A stretch of DNA of 39,120 nucleotides, from the NCBI GenBank assembly GCA_903892995.1, contig CAITKP010000078.1, positions 1-39,120 of the forward strand, read 5' to 3'. The notes beneath the pieces were generated by a model. That model saw nothing but the letters and a program-made list of their open reading frames with translations, was not told the origin of the DNA and ran no database searches. Both the position numbers and the translations under genes were made by a program. This stretch comes from an uncultured Campylobacterales bacterium. GTDB taxonomy: Bacteria > Campylobacterota > Campylobacteria > Campylobacterales > Sulfurimonadaceae. Numbering within the stretch: the first letter of the stretch is position 1; the number at the start of each line of letters is the position of its first letter. Positions 32,418 through 39,120 of the stretch are shown here, in pieces.

Positions 32418-33011
32418 ATGGCAAAGTTGACTATTCAAGAAGCGTCTGAGCATTTTAAAGTCTCTAAAGAGGCGATCCATAACCGTATAAGACGTGGAAG
32501 TCTTCCATCTATGAATGAGCATGGTATGAAGTATGTGATAGTCGATGATGTTCAAACATCAAACAAAGCAGTTGCAAATGATGAAAAATATTATAGTTTT
32601 TTAGAGGAGCAAAACAAAACGCTTCAAGAAAAAGTGGAGAAACTTGAAAAAGATAACTCCTCACTTCGAGATCAAAAAGAGCAGATGCTTATTGAAGAAC
32701 GCATCAAAATAGAAAATATCTATAAAGAAAAAGATGAACAGCTCAAAAATATTTTACAAAGCTTCTCTGCAAAACTTCTCGCAGGACATGATGAATCTCA
32801 AATTGCAAATGCAGAGATTATTGAGATTTCAAGCGATGAGATATCGTTAAAAAAGTATCTTCGCTCTTTAGGATTGAAGCCTAAAAAAGAGGATAAGATA
32901 AAAACTCGCTTTAAGATGATGGCGCACAGAGATGCAAGAATCTCGATAAAAGATAATAAACTTTTTGTAAATCCTACTCTTTATAGTTACGCAGATATTC
33001 TCACTCAATGA
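32418..33011 (+). CDS. Helix-turn-helix / coiled-coil protein, 197 aa
   Basis: The N-terminus looks like a MerR/excisionase-type winged helix: LTIQEASEHFKVSKEAIHNR, then RIRRGSLPSMNEHGMKYVIV. A coiled coil follows (residues about 58-118). The C-terminal quarter is charged and ends FVNPTLYSYADILTQ. It may match DUF3972, a Campylobacterales family I recall but could not check. The gene ends overlapping the dnaG ATG by 4 bases (ATGA), so it is coupled to primase; a DNA-binding, replication- or nucleoid-related role is only inference from that. Confidence 0.7.
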   Translation: MAKLTIQEASEHFKVSKEAIHNRIRRGSLPSMNEHGMKYVIVDDVQTSNKAVANDEKYYSFLEEQNKTLQEKVEKLEKDNSSLRDQKEQMLIEERIKIENIYKEKDEQLKNILQSFSAKLLAGHDESQIANAEIIEISSDEISLKKYLRSLGLKPKKEDKIKTRFKMMAHRDARISIKDNKLFVNPTLYSYADILTQ

Positions 33012-34657
33012 TAGTAAACGACTCGATAGAGCAGTTAAAATCAAGACTCGATATCTTAGATGTTGTCGGCTCTTATATAGAACTCAAAAAGGCTGGAGCA
33101 AACTTTAAAGCACCGTGTCCTTTTCATGATGATAAATCCCCAAGCTTTGTTGTAAGCCCTTCTAAGCAGATATACCACTGTTTTGGATGTGGTGCTGGCG
33201 GTGATAGTATCCGTTTTGTGATGGAATATGAAAAACTAAGTTACCCAGAAGCGATAGAAAAACTAGCATCTAACTATAATTTTTCACTGAGTTATACAGA
33301 TAATAAAAATCAGCAAAAACGCTCACAGCTTTTGGATAAATTGAATGAATACTATCAAAATCTTCTCACACATAATCATAACGCCATGGCGTATATCAAA
33401 GAGCGCGGGATTTATGAATCAAGTATTGAGAAGTTTGGGATCGGTTATGCTCCAAACTCAACCCAAACACTTCAATATATACAAAAAAATATGTTCACGA
33501 TGCGAGAAGCGATTGAAGTAGGTGTTGCAGGGCATGAAAATAAAAAAAGTTTTGCTCGTTTTATCGAGCGTATTACTTTTCCTATTTTCGCTACAAATGG
33601 CTCTATTGTGGGTTTTGGCGGACGAACAATCACAGGCCATCAAGCAAAATATGTGAACTCTCCGCAAACAAAACTTTTCAATAAATCCAAACTCTTATAT
33701 GCTTATAATTTTGCAAAAGATGCGATATATAAAAATCGTCAGATCATTATAACAGAGGGTTATCTTGATGTTATTATGCTGCATCAAGCTGGTTTTACCA
33801 ATGCTGTTGCAACACTTGGAACAGCCTTGACACAAGAGCATCTTCCTTTGTTACGTAAAGGTGAGCCTCGTGTTATTATGGCGTATGATGGCGATAGTGC
33901 GGGAGCGGCAGCTGCGCTCAAAGCGGCTCGTCTTTTGAGTGCTTCGGGTTTTGATGGAGGGGTAATTCTTTTTCATGAGGGAATGGACCCTGCAGATATG
34001 GTGAAAAATGGAAAGATTGAGGAGCTTGGCAGGTTTTTTAGAGAGCCAAAACCTTTTGTAGAGTTTGTGATCGAGCGGATTATTGCAAACTACAATATCA
34101 AAAATCCAAAAGCAAAAGAGGACGCTCTTGGCGAATCTGTAACTTATCTTAAAACACTCTCTCCTTTGTTACAAGAGGAGTATAAAATATATCTTGCTTC
34201 ACTGCTTGGGCTTAATCCCTCTTTTGTCAAAGTCTCTTCGAGTAATGTTGGACAGACAGATAAAACACAACTACGCACGCCGTATCGGGATATGTGGGAA
34301 CTCTCTTTGGTGAAAACAGTTTTGGAGCATCCAGAGTTTATTGATCAGATACTCGATACGATTGATCCTTCGCTTTTACAGTTTCATCAAAAGGAGCTTG
34401 CTTTGGCTATAAGCGGTGAAATTTTGGCACCTGAGCTTATGGCAATCGCAGTTGATGAAAATATTGTTTCTCATTCAAATTATGAACTTCTCAAAGCTGA
34501 ACTTATCGCATTTTTAACAAAACACTATAATCAAGAGTATAAAAAAATTCAGTTACGCAGTGATATAGGCTTTGAGCAAAAAGCATTTTTGATCCGCTCG
34601 ATTCGTGGTAAAATTGCAAAACTACAAAAAGGTGAACTAGTTGCATATGAGGGCTAA
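33008..34657 (+). CDS. dnaG: DNA primase DnaG
   Basis: Primase makes RNA primers at the replication fork. The N-terminal zinc-binding domain is clear: CPFHDDKSPSFVVSP, then IYHCFGCGAGGDSIRFV (C-x2-H ... C-x2-C). The catalytic TOPRIM part has IITEGYLDVIMLHQAGFTNA and VIMAYDGDSAGAAAALKAAR. The C-terminal helicase-interaction region is divergent, as in other Campylobacterota. The length of 549 is normal for this phylum. It lies downstream of the HTH gene (4-base overlap) and ends within a hairpin. Confidence 0.95.
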   Translation: MIVNDSIEQLKSRLDILDVVGSYIELKKAGANFKAPCPFHDDKSPSFVVSPSKQIYHCFGCGAGGDSIRFVMEYEKLSYPEAIEKLASNYNFSLSYTDNKNQQKRSQLLDKLNEYYQNLLTHNHNAMAYIKERGIYESSIEKFGIGYAPNSTQTLQYIQKNMFTMREAIEVGVAGHENKKSFARFIERITFPIFATNGSIVGFGGRTITGHQAKYVNSPQTKLFNKSKLLYAYNFAKDAIYKNRQIIITEGYLDVIMLHQAGFTNAVATLGTALTQEHLPLLRKGEPRVIMAYDGDSAGAAAALKAARLLSASGFDGGVILFHEGMDPADMVKNGKIEELGRFFREPKPFVEFVIERIIANYNIKNPKAKEDALGESVTYLKTLSPLLQEEYKIYLASLLGLNPSFVKVSSSNVGQTDKTQLRTPYRDMWELSLVKTVLEHPEFIDQILDTIDPSLLQFHQKELALAISGEILAPELMAIAVDENIVSHSNYELLKAELIAFLTKHYNQEYKKIQLRSDIGFEQKAFLIRSIRGKIAKLQKGELVAYEG

Positions 34658-34663
34658 CCCTCA
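34648..34663. terminator. Hairpin at the dnaG stop codon
   Basis: TGAGGG, loop CTAA, CCCTCA: a perfect 6-bp stem whose loop is the stop codon region. No T run follows, so it may be a weak terminator or protect the 3' end. Confidence 0.35.
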
Positions 34664-34696
34664 CCTGTAACCCTTGTGCCTACCCAAAGGAAACTT

Positions 34697-35683
34697 ATGT
34701 CAAAAACAAAAGCAATCGCCCTCTTTAGCGGTGGTTTGGACTCTACACTTGCGATGAAGCTTATTATCGACCAAGGTATCGATGTTATAGCGTGTAATAT
34801 CAATACAGGTTTTGGTTCTACAAAAGATCGATATGCACATATGAAAAGCATGTGTGATCAAGTTGGAGCTGAGCTTCGTATCATTGATATTCAAAGTGAG
34901 TATCTTCAAGATGTGCTTTTTAGCCCAAAATATGGTTATGGCAAGCATTTTAATCCATGTATTGATTGTCATGCGAAGATGTTTGAAGTGGCAAAGCGGA
35001 TTATGCAAGCAGAGGGCGCGAGTTTTCTCATTAGCGGTGAGGTTTTAGGACAGCGTCCGATGAGCCAAAATAAAGAGGCATTGCAAACTGTTTTAAATGA
35101 AAGTAACTGCGATGGATTGCTTTTACGTCCTATGTCTGCAAAAGTTCTTGCACCGACAATCGCTGAAGAGAGTGGATTAGTTGATAGAGAAAAGCTTGAA
35201 GGAATTGTGGGAAGAAACCGCGAAAGACAGTTTGAACTTGCAACTGCATTTGGGCTTAAAGATTTTGAAAGTCCTGGTGGAGGGTGTTTGCTAACTGATG
35301 ATAATTTTTCAAAAAAAATGAGAGATTTTATTGCGCATGATACATTTTTGATCGAAGATATTCCCGTTTTAAAATATGGTCGTCATTTGCGCTTGCGTGA
35401 TGGAGCAAAATTAGTTGTCGGACGCAACCAAGAAGAGAATGAGAAACTTCAAGAGATAGAAAATAAAAAGTTCTTACATGTAAAGACTGTTGGCATTCCA
35501 GGGCCTCACTCTTTACTTTCTGCAAATGCAACAGATGAAGATAGGGCGCTTGCAGCAAAAATAGTTTTAACATATTGTAAAACAAAACAGGATGAAAACT
35601 ACATCGTCTCATTTGATGAAGAGCAATGTAACGCATCACCTTTAGGCTCTAGAGAAGAGATAAACCCTTTTACTATTTTATAA
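34697..35683 (+). CDS. PP-loop ATPase of the MnmA/ThiI-like tRNA-thiolation group, 328 aa
   Basis: The N-terminus is an adenylating PP-loop domain: FSGGLDSTLAMKL (SGGxDS at 11-16) and NINTGFGSTKDRY. FNPCIDCHAKMFEVAKRI gives a CxxC that could take part in sulfur handling or metal binding, and GEVLGQRPMSQNKEAL follows as in MnmA-related proteins. The C-terminal 120 residues (GGGCLLTDDNFSKKMRDFI, VLKYGRHLRLRDGAKLVVGR) look like the NFACT-R-type domain seen in a ThiI-like family, which I could not check. It is probably a tRNA sulfurtransferase, but the modified base is unknown. I start at the ATG at 34697, behind AAAGG. A palindrome copy at 35474 encodes Leu-His-Val. Confidence 0.75.
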   Translation: MSKTKAIALFSGGLDSTLAMKLIIDQGIDVIACNINTGFGSTKDRYAHMKSMCDQVGAELRIIDIQSEYLQDVLFSPKYGYGKHFNPCIDCHAKMFEVAKRIMQAEGASFLISGEVLGQRPMSQNKEALQTVLNESNCDGLLLRPMSAKVLAPTIAEESGLVDREKLEGIVGRNRERQFELATAFGLKDFESPGGGCLLTDDNFSKKMRDFIAHDTFLIEDIPVLKYGRHLRLRDGAKLVVGRNQEENEKLQEIENKKFLHVKTVGIPGPHSLLSANATDEDRALAAKIVLTYCKTKQDENYIVSFDEEQCNASPLGSREEINPFTIL

Positions 35684-35728
35684 GAGTATAAAATATATAC
35701 TAGGTCAAATAAATTTGAAGGACGTGGT

Positions 35729-36145
35729 ATGGCTGGTATTAAATTTGCGTTTAAAAATATAGTTCCCTTGATAGATTTGAGTATAGGGCTTGCAAAAAGA
35801 GTGGATGAAAACAGAGCTGAAAGTTTGACTATTTTGTATTGTAATTTTGGGGATTTTTCTCAGAATTTGATTGATGCGAGTTTAGGACAGATATTGCGTA
35901 CGTCTGATGCGATTTTGAGTTATGAAAACCATTATTTTTTCATTTTACAATACACAGACAAATATGGTGCAACAATCGTAAAAGATATGTTTGAGGAGTT
36001 TTTTGCTTCTTACATAGAATCTTCAATGTCAAGCTACCCAATAGATGGGGACACAGCTCTTGAACTTATAGAAGATCTTCAAGCAAATATCAGTACAAAA
36101 CTTTCAACTGATCTACTGTTTTTAGACAAAGAGAGACTTAGTTAG
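35729..36145 (+). CDS. 138-aa protein, possible degenerate GGDEF-like domain
   Basis: I do not recognise this with certainty. The layout resembles a diguanylate-cyclase domain without its active site: LTILYCNFGDFSQNLIDASL, then ILRTSDAILSYENHYFFILQ where a cyclase would have LRxxD...RYGGDEF, then YTDKYGATIVKDMFEEFF. The GG(D/E)EF residues are absent (ENHYF), so it could not make cyclic di-GMP. The protein is soluble. GAAGGA lies before the ATG. It is convergent with a small exported protein and overlaps its end by 8 bases. Confidence 0.65.
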   Translation: MAGIKFAFKNIVPLIDLSIGLAKRVDENRAESLTILYCNFGDFSQNLIDASLGQILRTSDAILSYENHYFFILQYTDKYGATIVKDMFEEFFASYIESSMSSYPIDGDTALELIEDLQANISTKLSTDLLFLDKERLS

Positions 36146-36350
36146 AAAATTTGTATATTTTAGAGTTTTTGTAAAACTCAATTGCTCTTGAGAGTTTTTC
36201 CACTTTAGATATTTTTTTATCGCAAACACAGCGGCACTTTATTTCAAGGCTCTGTGTGGTGTTTGTATCTGCTTTTGTAATAGATATAGAATTGCCAAAG
36301 AGTAGAGAGGAAAAAATACTCAACGATAAAAAGGCTCTCATAAACTTCAT
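36138..36350 (-). CDS. Small exported protein with CxCxC motif, 70 aa
   Basis: A signal peptide (MKFMRAFLSLSIFSSLLFGN, cleavage near residue 19-20) is followed by a Thr-rich stretch and IKCRCVCDKK, with Cys at 39, 41 and 43, and a basic helix at the end. The tight CxCxC could bind metal or form disulfides in the periplasm. I know no matching family. It overlaps the end of the plus-strand gene by 8 bases. Two palindromes (36400 and 36421) lie upstream of it, in the gap to ilvD. Confidence 0.65.
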   Translation of the reverse strand: MKFMRAFLSLSIFSSLLFGNSISITKADTNTTQSLEIKCRCVCDKKISKVEKLSRAIEFYKNSKIYKFSN

Positions 36351-36399
36351 GACATCAAACCATATAAATAAATTTTATAAACATGATATATCATTTTCC

Positions 36400-36430
36400 T
36401 TACATGTAAGCTAAAAATACTTACATGTAA
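36400..36430. repeat. Intergenic pair of TTACATGTAA palindromes
   Basis: Exact copies at 36400-36409 and 36421-36430, both in CTTACATGTAAG context, 21 bases start to start (two helix turns), between ilvD and the small exported protein. Spacing on one helix face suits a pair of bound dimers. Confidence 0.9.
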
Positions 36431-36439
36431 GCGTTTAAA

Positions 36440-38128
36440 TTAGAGTTCTGTTTTGAGTGATGCACCGTTTGATGCGTTTGAAACTAAAAGGCTATAGCGT
36501 TTAAGCCATTTTGATTTGATCTCTTTTTTGTGAGGGACAAACTCTGCACGACGCTTTTGTAAAGTCGCCTCATCTACATTTAACTGAAGTAAATGGGTAT
36601 CGACATCGAGTTGGATCTCATCGCCATCGACGATTAAACCTATAACACCACCCTCAGCAGCTTCAGGGGAAACGTGACCGATACTTGCTCCACGAGTTGC
36701 ACCTGAAAAACGCCCATCAGTGATAAGCGCTACACTCTCACCTAAACCCATTCCTTGGATCAGTGCTGTTGGTGCGAGCATCTCTTGCATTCCCGGTCCG
36801 CCTTTTGGTCCTTCATAGCGAATGACTACGACATTACCAGCTTTTACTTTATGGCTCATAATCCCATCAATTGCCTCTTGTTGAGAGTTAAAACATACAG
36901 CAGTCCCTGTGAATTTTCTCATACTTGGCATGATTCCAGCTGTTTTAACAACAGCACCCTCAAGTGCAAGGTTACCAAATAAAATAGAAAGTCCGCCCAC
37001 TTTTGAATAAGCATTTTCGTTTGTATGAATGATGTTAGCGTCTTTGATAACCGCGTCAGCGATTCTTGCACCTAAAGTTTCACCTGTTACAGTGATAGCA
37101 TCAAGCTGAAGAACTCCACCACGACGGCTCACCTCTTTCATTACAGCGTTAACACCACCAGCACGGTTGATATCATCCATGTGAACAGTTGAGAGTGATG
37201 GTGAAATTTTTGCGATATGCGCGACATTTTCAGAGATTTTATTGATCTGTTTGATGTCAAAGTTTACTTCTGCTTCGTTTGCGATCGCTAACATATGTAA
37301 AACCGTGTTAGAGCTTCCACCCATCGCCATATCTACAACAAAAGCATTATGGATTGCCTTTTCGTTAAGAATATTGCGCATATTCCATTTGCCATCATCA
37401 TTTGCTTTTGCCATTTCGACAATACGTTTTGCAGCCGTTTTTACCATTTCAATACGTTCAGGAGTCATTGCAAGTACAGTTCCGTTTCCTGGAAGTGCTA
37501 CACCCATTGCTTCACAAAGCGTGTTCATTGAGTTTGCAGTAAACATCCCAGAGCAACTTCCTCCACTTGGACATGCTTCACACTCGATCTCATAGAGCTC
37601 TTCATCGCTCATATTTCCCTCAGCATGTTGTCCAACCGCTTCAAATGCAGTGGCAAGGTCGATAGGTGTTCCATCTTTTTTATGCCCAGCTCTCATCGGT
37701 CCGCCTGAAACAAAAATAGTCGGAACATTAACACGAAGTGCACCCATAAGCATTCCAGGAACGATTTTGTCACAGTTTGGAATACAGATCATCGCATCAA
37801 GCTTGTGCGCATTCATTACAGTTTCAATACTATCTGCGATAAGTTCACGAGATGGAAGAGAATAAAGCATTCCATCATGGCCCATAGCGATCCCATCATC
37901 AACACCAATTGTGTTAAATTCAAAAGGCACCCCGCCAGCTTCACGGATAGCTTCTTTAACGATACGACCATACTCTTGTAAAAAGAAGTGACCAGGTATG
38001 ATATCTATATGAGAATTTGCAATTCCAATAAATGGTTTGTTAAAATCTTCATCTTTAAGTCCTGTCGCACGTAAAAGTGAACGGTGTGGAGTACGATCGA
38101 ACCCCTTTTTAATTGTATCACTACGCAT
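36440..38128 (-). CDS. ilvD: Dihydroxy-acid dehydratase IlvD
   Basis: This Fe-S dehydratase of branched-chain amino acid and pantothenate precursor synthesis converts dihydroxy acids to 2-keto acids. The protein has 562 residues and the family marks: [40 protein letters not shown], and [20 protein letters not shown], which carry the cluster cysteines. [20 protein letters not shown] is near the C-terminus. AAGGAT precedes the ATG and TATAAT lies at 38162-38167 on the minus strand. No other ilv gene is in the window. Confidence 0.97.
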   Translation of the reverse strand: MRSDTIKKGFDRTPHRSLLRATGLKDEDFNKPFIGIANSHIDIIPGHFFLQEYGRIVKEAIREAGGVPFEFNTIGVDDGIAMGHDGMLYSLPSRELIADSIETVMNAHKLDAMICIPNCDKIVPGMLMGALRVNVPTIFVSGGPMRAGHKKDGTPIDLATAFEAVGQHAEGNMSDEELYEIECEACPSGGSCSGMFTANSMNTLCEAMGVALPGNGTVLAMTPERIEMVKTAAKRIVEMAKANDDGKWNMRNILNEKAIHNAFVVDMAMGGSSNTVLHMLAIANEAEVNFDIKQINKISENVAHIAKISPSLSTVHMDDINRAGGVNAVMKEVSRRGGVLQLDAITVTGETLGARIADAVIKDANIIHTNENAYSKVGGLSILFGNLALEGAVVKTAGIMPSMRKFTGTAVCFNSQQEAIDGIMSHKVKAGNVVVIRYEGPKGGPGMQEMLAPTALIQGMGLGESVALITDGRFSGATRGASIGHVSPEAAEGGVIGLIVDGDEIQLDVDTHLLQLNVDEATLQKRRAEFVPHKKEIKSKWLKRYSLLVSNASNGASLKTEL

Positions 38129-38161
38129 AAAAATCCTTATTTATATAGTATTATTTGTGCG

Positions 38162-38167
38162 ATTATA
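38162..38167 (-). promoter_or_regulatory. -10 box of ilvD
   Basis: TATAAT on the minus strand, 33 bases before the ilvD ATG. Confidence 0.5.
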
Positions 38168-38221
38168 ACACTTTTTTAAAGAAAATCGCAAAACCCCCTT
38201 TACATGACATTTTTTTTTTGC

Positions 38222-38227
38222 TATACT
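38222..38227 (+). promoter_or_regulatory. -10 box of the tRNA cluster
   Basis: TATACT preceded by a run of T (about 38211-38219), 33 bases before the first tRNA; the T-rich upstream replaces a -35, as usual in this phylum. Confidence 0.5.
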
Positions 38228-38260
38228 TCCGGCCCAACAATGAAAAAAGTTGGAAAAGTT

Positions 38261-38335
38261 GCGGGAATAGCTCAGTGGTAGAGCACAACCTTGCCAAGGT
38301 TGGGGTCGCGAGTTCGAACCTCGTTTCCCGCTCCA
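38261..38335 (+). tRNA. tRNA-Gly (GCC)
   Basis: Acceptor GCGGGAA/TTCCCGC, anticodon stem CAACC/GGTTG with loop TTGCCAA, TTCGAAC in the T loop, CCA encoded. Confidence 0.95.
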
Positions 38336-38377
38336 TATTTTGAAATTATTTTATTAGTGTCAAATTAGTATGTATCT

Positions 38378-38464
38378 GCCCGGATGGCGAAATCGGTAGA
38401 CGCAAGGGACTTAAAATCCCTCGGTGGTAACACTGTGCCGGTTCAAGTCCGGCTCCGGGCACCA
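38378..38464 (+). tRNA. tRNA-Leu (TAA)
   Basis: Acceptor GCCCGGA/TCCGGGC, anticodon stem AGGGA/TCCCT with loop CTTAAAA, long variable arm typical of Leu, CCA encoded. Confidence 0.95.
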
Positions 38465-38486
38465 TAAAATTGATAATAAACGAACT

Positions 38487-38560
38487 GGCGCCATCGCCAA
38501 GTGGTAAGGCCGGAGCCTGCAAAGCTTCTATCCCCAGTTCAAATCTGGGTGGCGCCTCCA
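38487..38560 (+). tRNA. tRNA-Cys (GCA)
   Basis: Acceptor GGCGCCA/TGGCGCC, anticodon stem GGAGC/GCTTC (one G-T pair) with loop CTGCAAA, T loop TTCAAAT, CCA encoded. Confidence 0.94.
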
Positions 38561-38588
38561 AATTTATTATTAAACTTACAATATTCGT

Positions 38589-38678
38589 GGATAGATGGCA
38601 GAGCTTGGTTTAATGCACCGGTCTTGAAAACCGGCGAGGGTCATACCTCCCAGGGTTCGAATCCCTGTCTGTCCACCA
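38589..38678 (+). tRNA. tRNA-Ser (TGA)
   Basis: Acceptor GGATAGA/TCTGTCC, anticodon stem CCGGT/ACCGG with loop CTTGAAA, long variable arm, CCA encoded. Confidence 0.94.
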
Positions 38679-38713
38679 CTAAATAGAAAATAATCAGAAA
38701 AATGAAAAAACTT

Positions 38714-38803
38714 GGATAGATGGGTGAGCGGCTGAAACCACATCCCTGCTAAGGATGCGTACTCGTAAGGGTACCGAGGGTTCGAACCCCTCTCTGTCCA
38801 CCA
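38714..38803 (+). tRNA. tRNA-Ser (GCT)
   Basis: Acceptor GGATAGA/TCTGTCC, identical to the preceding Ser tRNA; anticodon stem CATCC/GGATG with loop CTGCTAA; long variable arm; CCA encoded. Confidence 0.94.
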
Positions 38804-38817
38804 CCAAACAGAAATAT

Positions 38818-38892
38818 TCCGAATTAGCTCAGCGGTAGAGTAGGTGACTGTTAATCACTTGGCCACTGGTTCGAATCCAGTATTCGGAGCCA
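38818..38892 (+). tRNA. tRNA-Asn (GTT)
   Basis: Acceptor TCCGAAT/ATTCGGA, anticodon loop CTGTTAA on a GGTGA/TCACT stem, T loop TTCGAAT, CCA encoded. Confidence 0.94.
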
Positions 38893-38918
38893 CAGACGAC
38901 TATAAAATTACTTCTTAT

Positions 38919-38993
38919 TGGGGATTCGCCAAGCGGTAAGGCCTCGGTTTTTGGTACCGATATTCACAGGTTCGAATCCTGTATCCCCATCCA
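38919..38993 (+). tRNA. tRNA-Gln (TTG)
   Basis: Acceptor TGGGGAT/ATCCCCA, anticodon stem TCGGT/ACCGA with loop TTTTGGT, CCA encoded. In Campylobacterota Gln-tRNA is normally made through GatCAB amidation. Confidence 0.94.
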
Positions 38994-39005
38994 CAACACA
39001 AACAC

Positions 39006-39082
<77 letters not shown>

Positions 39083-39120
39083 ACTTCATTTAAAACAATC
39101 CATTCAATAGTCAAATTCAC

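Noticed and set aside
38346-38561. 71-codon minus-strand ORF with a PPRFELGIEALQAPALP-like text
   Set aside because: It is the antisense of the tRNA-Leu and tRNA-Cys genes, a well-known spurious protein type.

Overview
This is an AT-rich chromosomal window from a Campylobacterota (epsilonproteobacterial) bacterium, most like the Sulfurimonas/Sulfuricurvum group. The evidence is a ThyX-type thymidylate synthase, flagellar genes with the fliK-flgD-flgE2 order known from Campylobacter, a soluble CZB-domain chemoreceptor, a short ExbB/ExbD/TonB set, and a tRNA cluster with encoded CCA ends. The genus is inferred from protein character only. I see no phage, transposase, CRISPR array or rRNA.

Layout. 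1-2112: 3' part of thyX, a small lipoprotein and a dGTPase-like HD protein, tightly overlapped. 2135-10331 (minus): flagellar block with flgE (own sigma54 site), motA-motB, and fliK-flgD-flgE2 (sigma54 site upstream of fliK). 10589-15599: small membrane protein, B12-binding radical SAM protein, CZB chemoreceptor, RDD protein, MFS transporter. 15643-21192 (minus): a TonB system consisting of a Cys/His-rich small exported protein, a TonB-dependent receptor, exbB-exbD-tonB, then rhodanese-like, DUF309-like and MscS genes. 21281-24330: SUV3-like RNA helicase and rpsU. 24439-29233: DUF234-like protein, purT, a hydroxyacid dehydrogenase broken by an in-frame stop, YqaA-like protein, AEC transporter, ICMT-like methyltransferase. 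29349-31773: soluble fumarate reductase/succinate dehydrogenase A and B with a 50-residue acidic ORF between them. 31908-36350: YajQ, HTH/coiled-coil protein, DnaG, MnmA-like PP-loop protein, possible degenerate GGDEF protein, small exported Cys protein. 36440-38128 (minus): ilvD. 38261-39082: eight tRNAs (Gly, Leu, Cys, Ser, Ser, Asn, Gln, fMet).

The strongest unexplained signal is the perfect palindrome TTACATGTAA. I count 19 exact copies, where roughly 0.1 is expected by chance at this base composition; 13 lie inside genes and 6 between genes, and only about 6 one-mismatch variants were seen. It behaves like a genome-wide maintained motif (compare HIP1 of cyanobacteria or DNA uptake sequences).

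The second notable system is the TonB receptor locus. A run of nine G lies in the ribosome-binding region of the upstream small gene. A 9-bp inverted repeat then links the stop codon of that gene to the Shine-Dalgarno of the receptor, so homopolymer slippage could switch receptor translation. Other points of interest are the Gln in place of the covalent-FAD His in the fumarate reductase flavoprotein, an extra cluster Cys in its iron-sulfur subunit, an ATT start candidate, and four or five genes whose -10 box abuts the ATG (leaderless mRNA).

No stretch over 300 bases lacks a gene; the longest gap, 10332-10588, holds the fliK sigma54 promoter, two palindromes and a divergent promoter.
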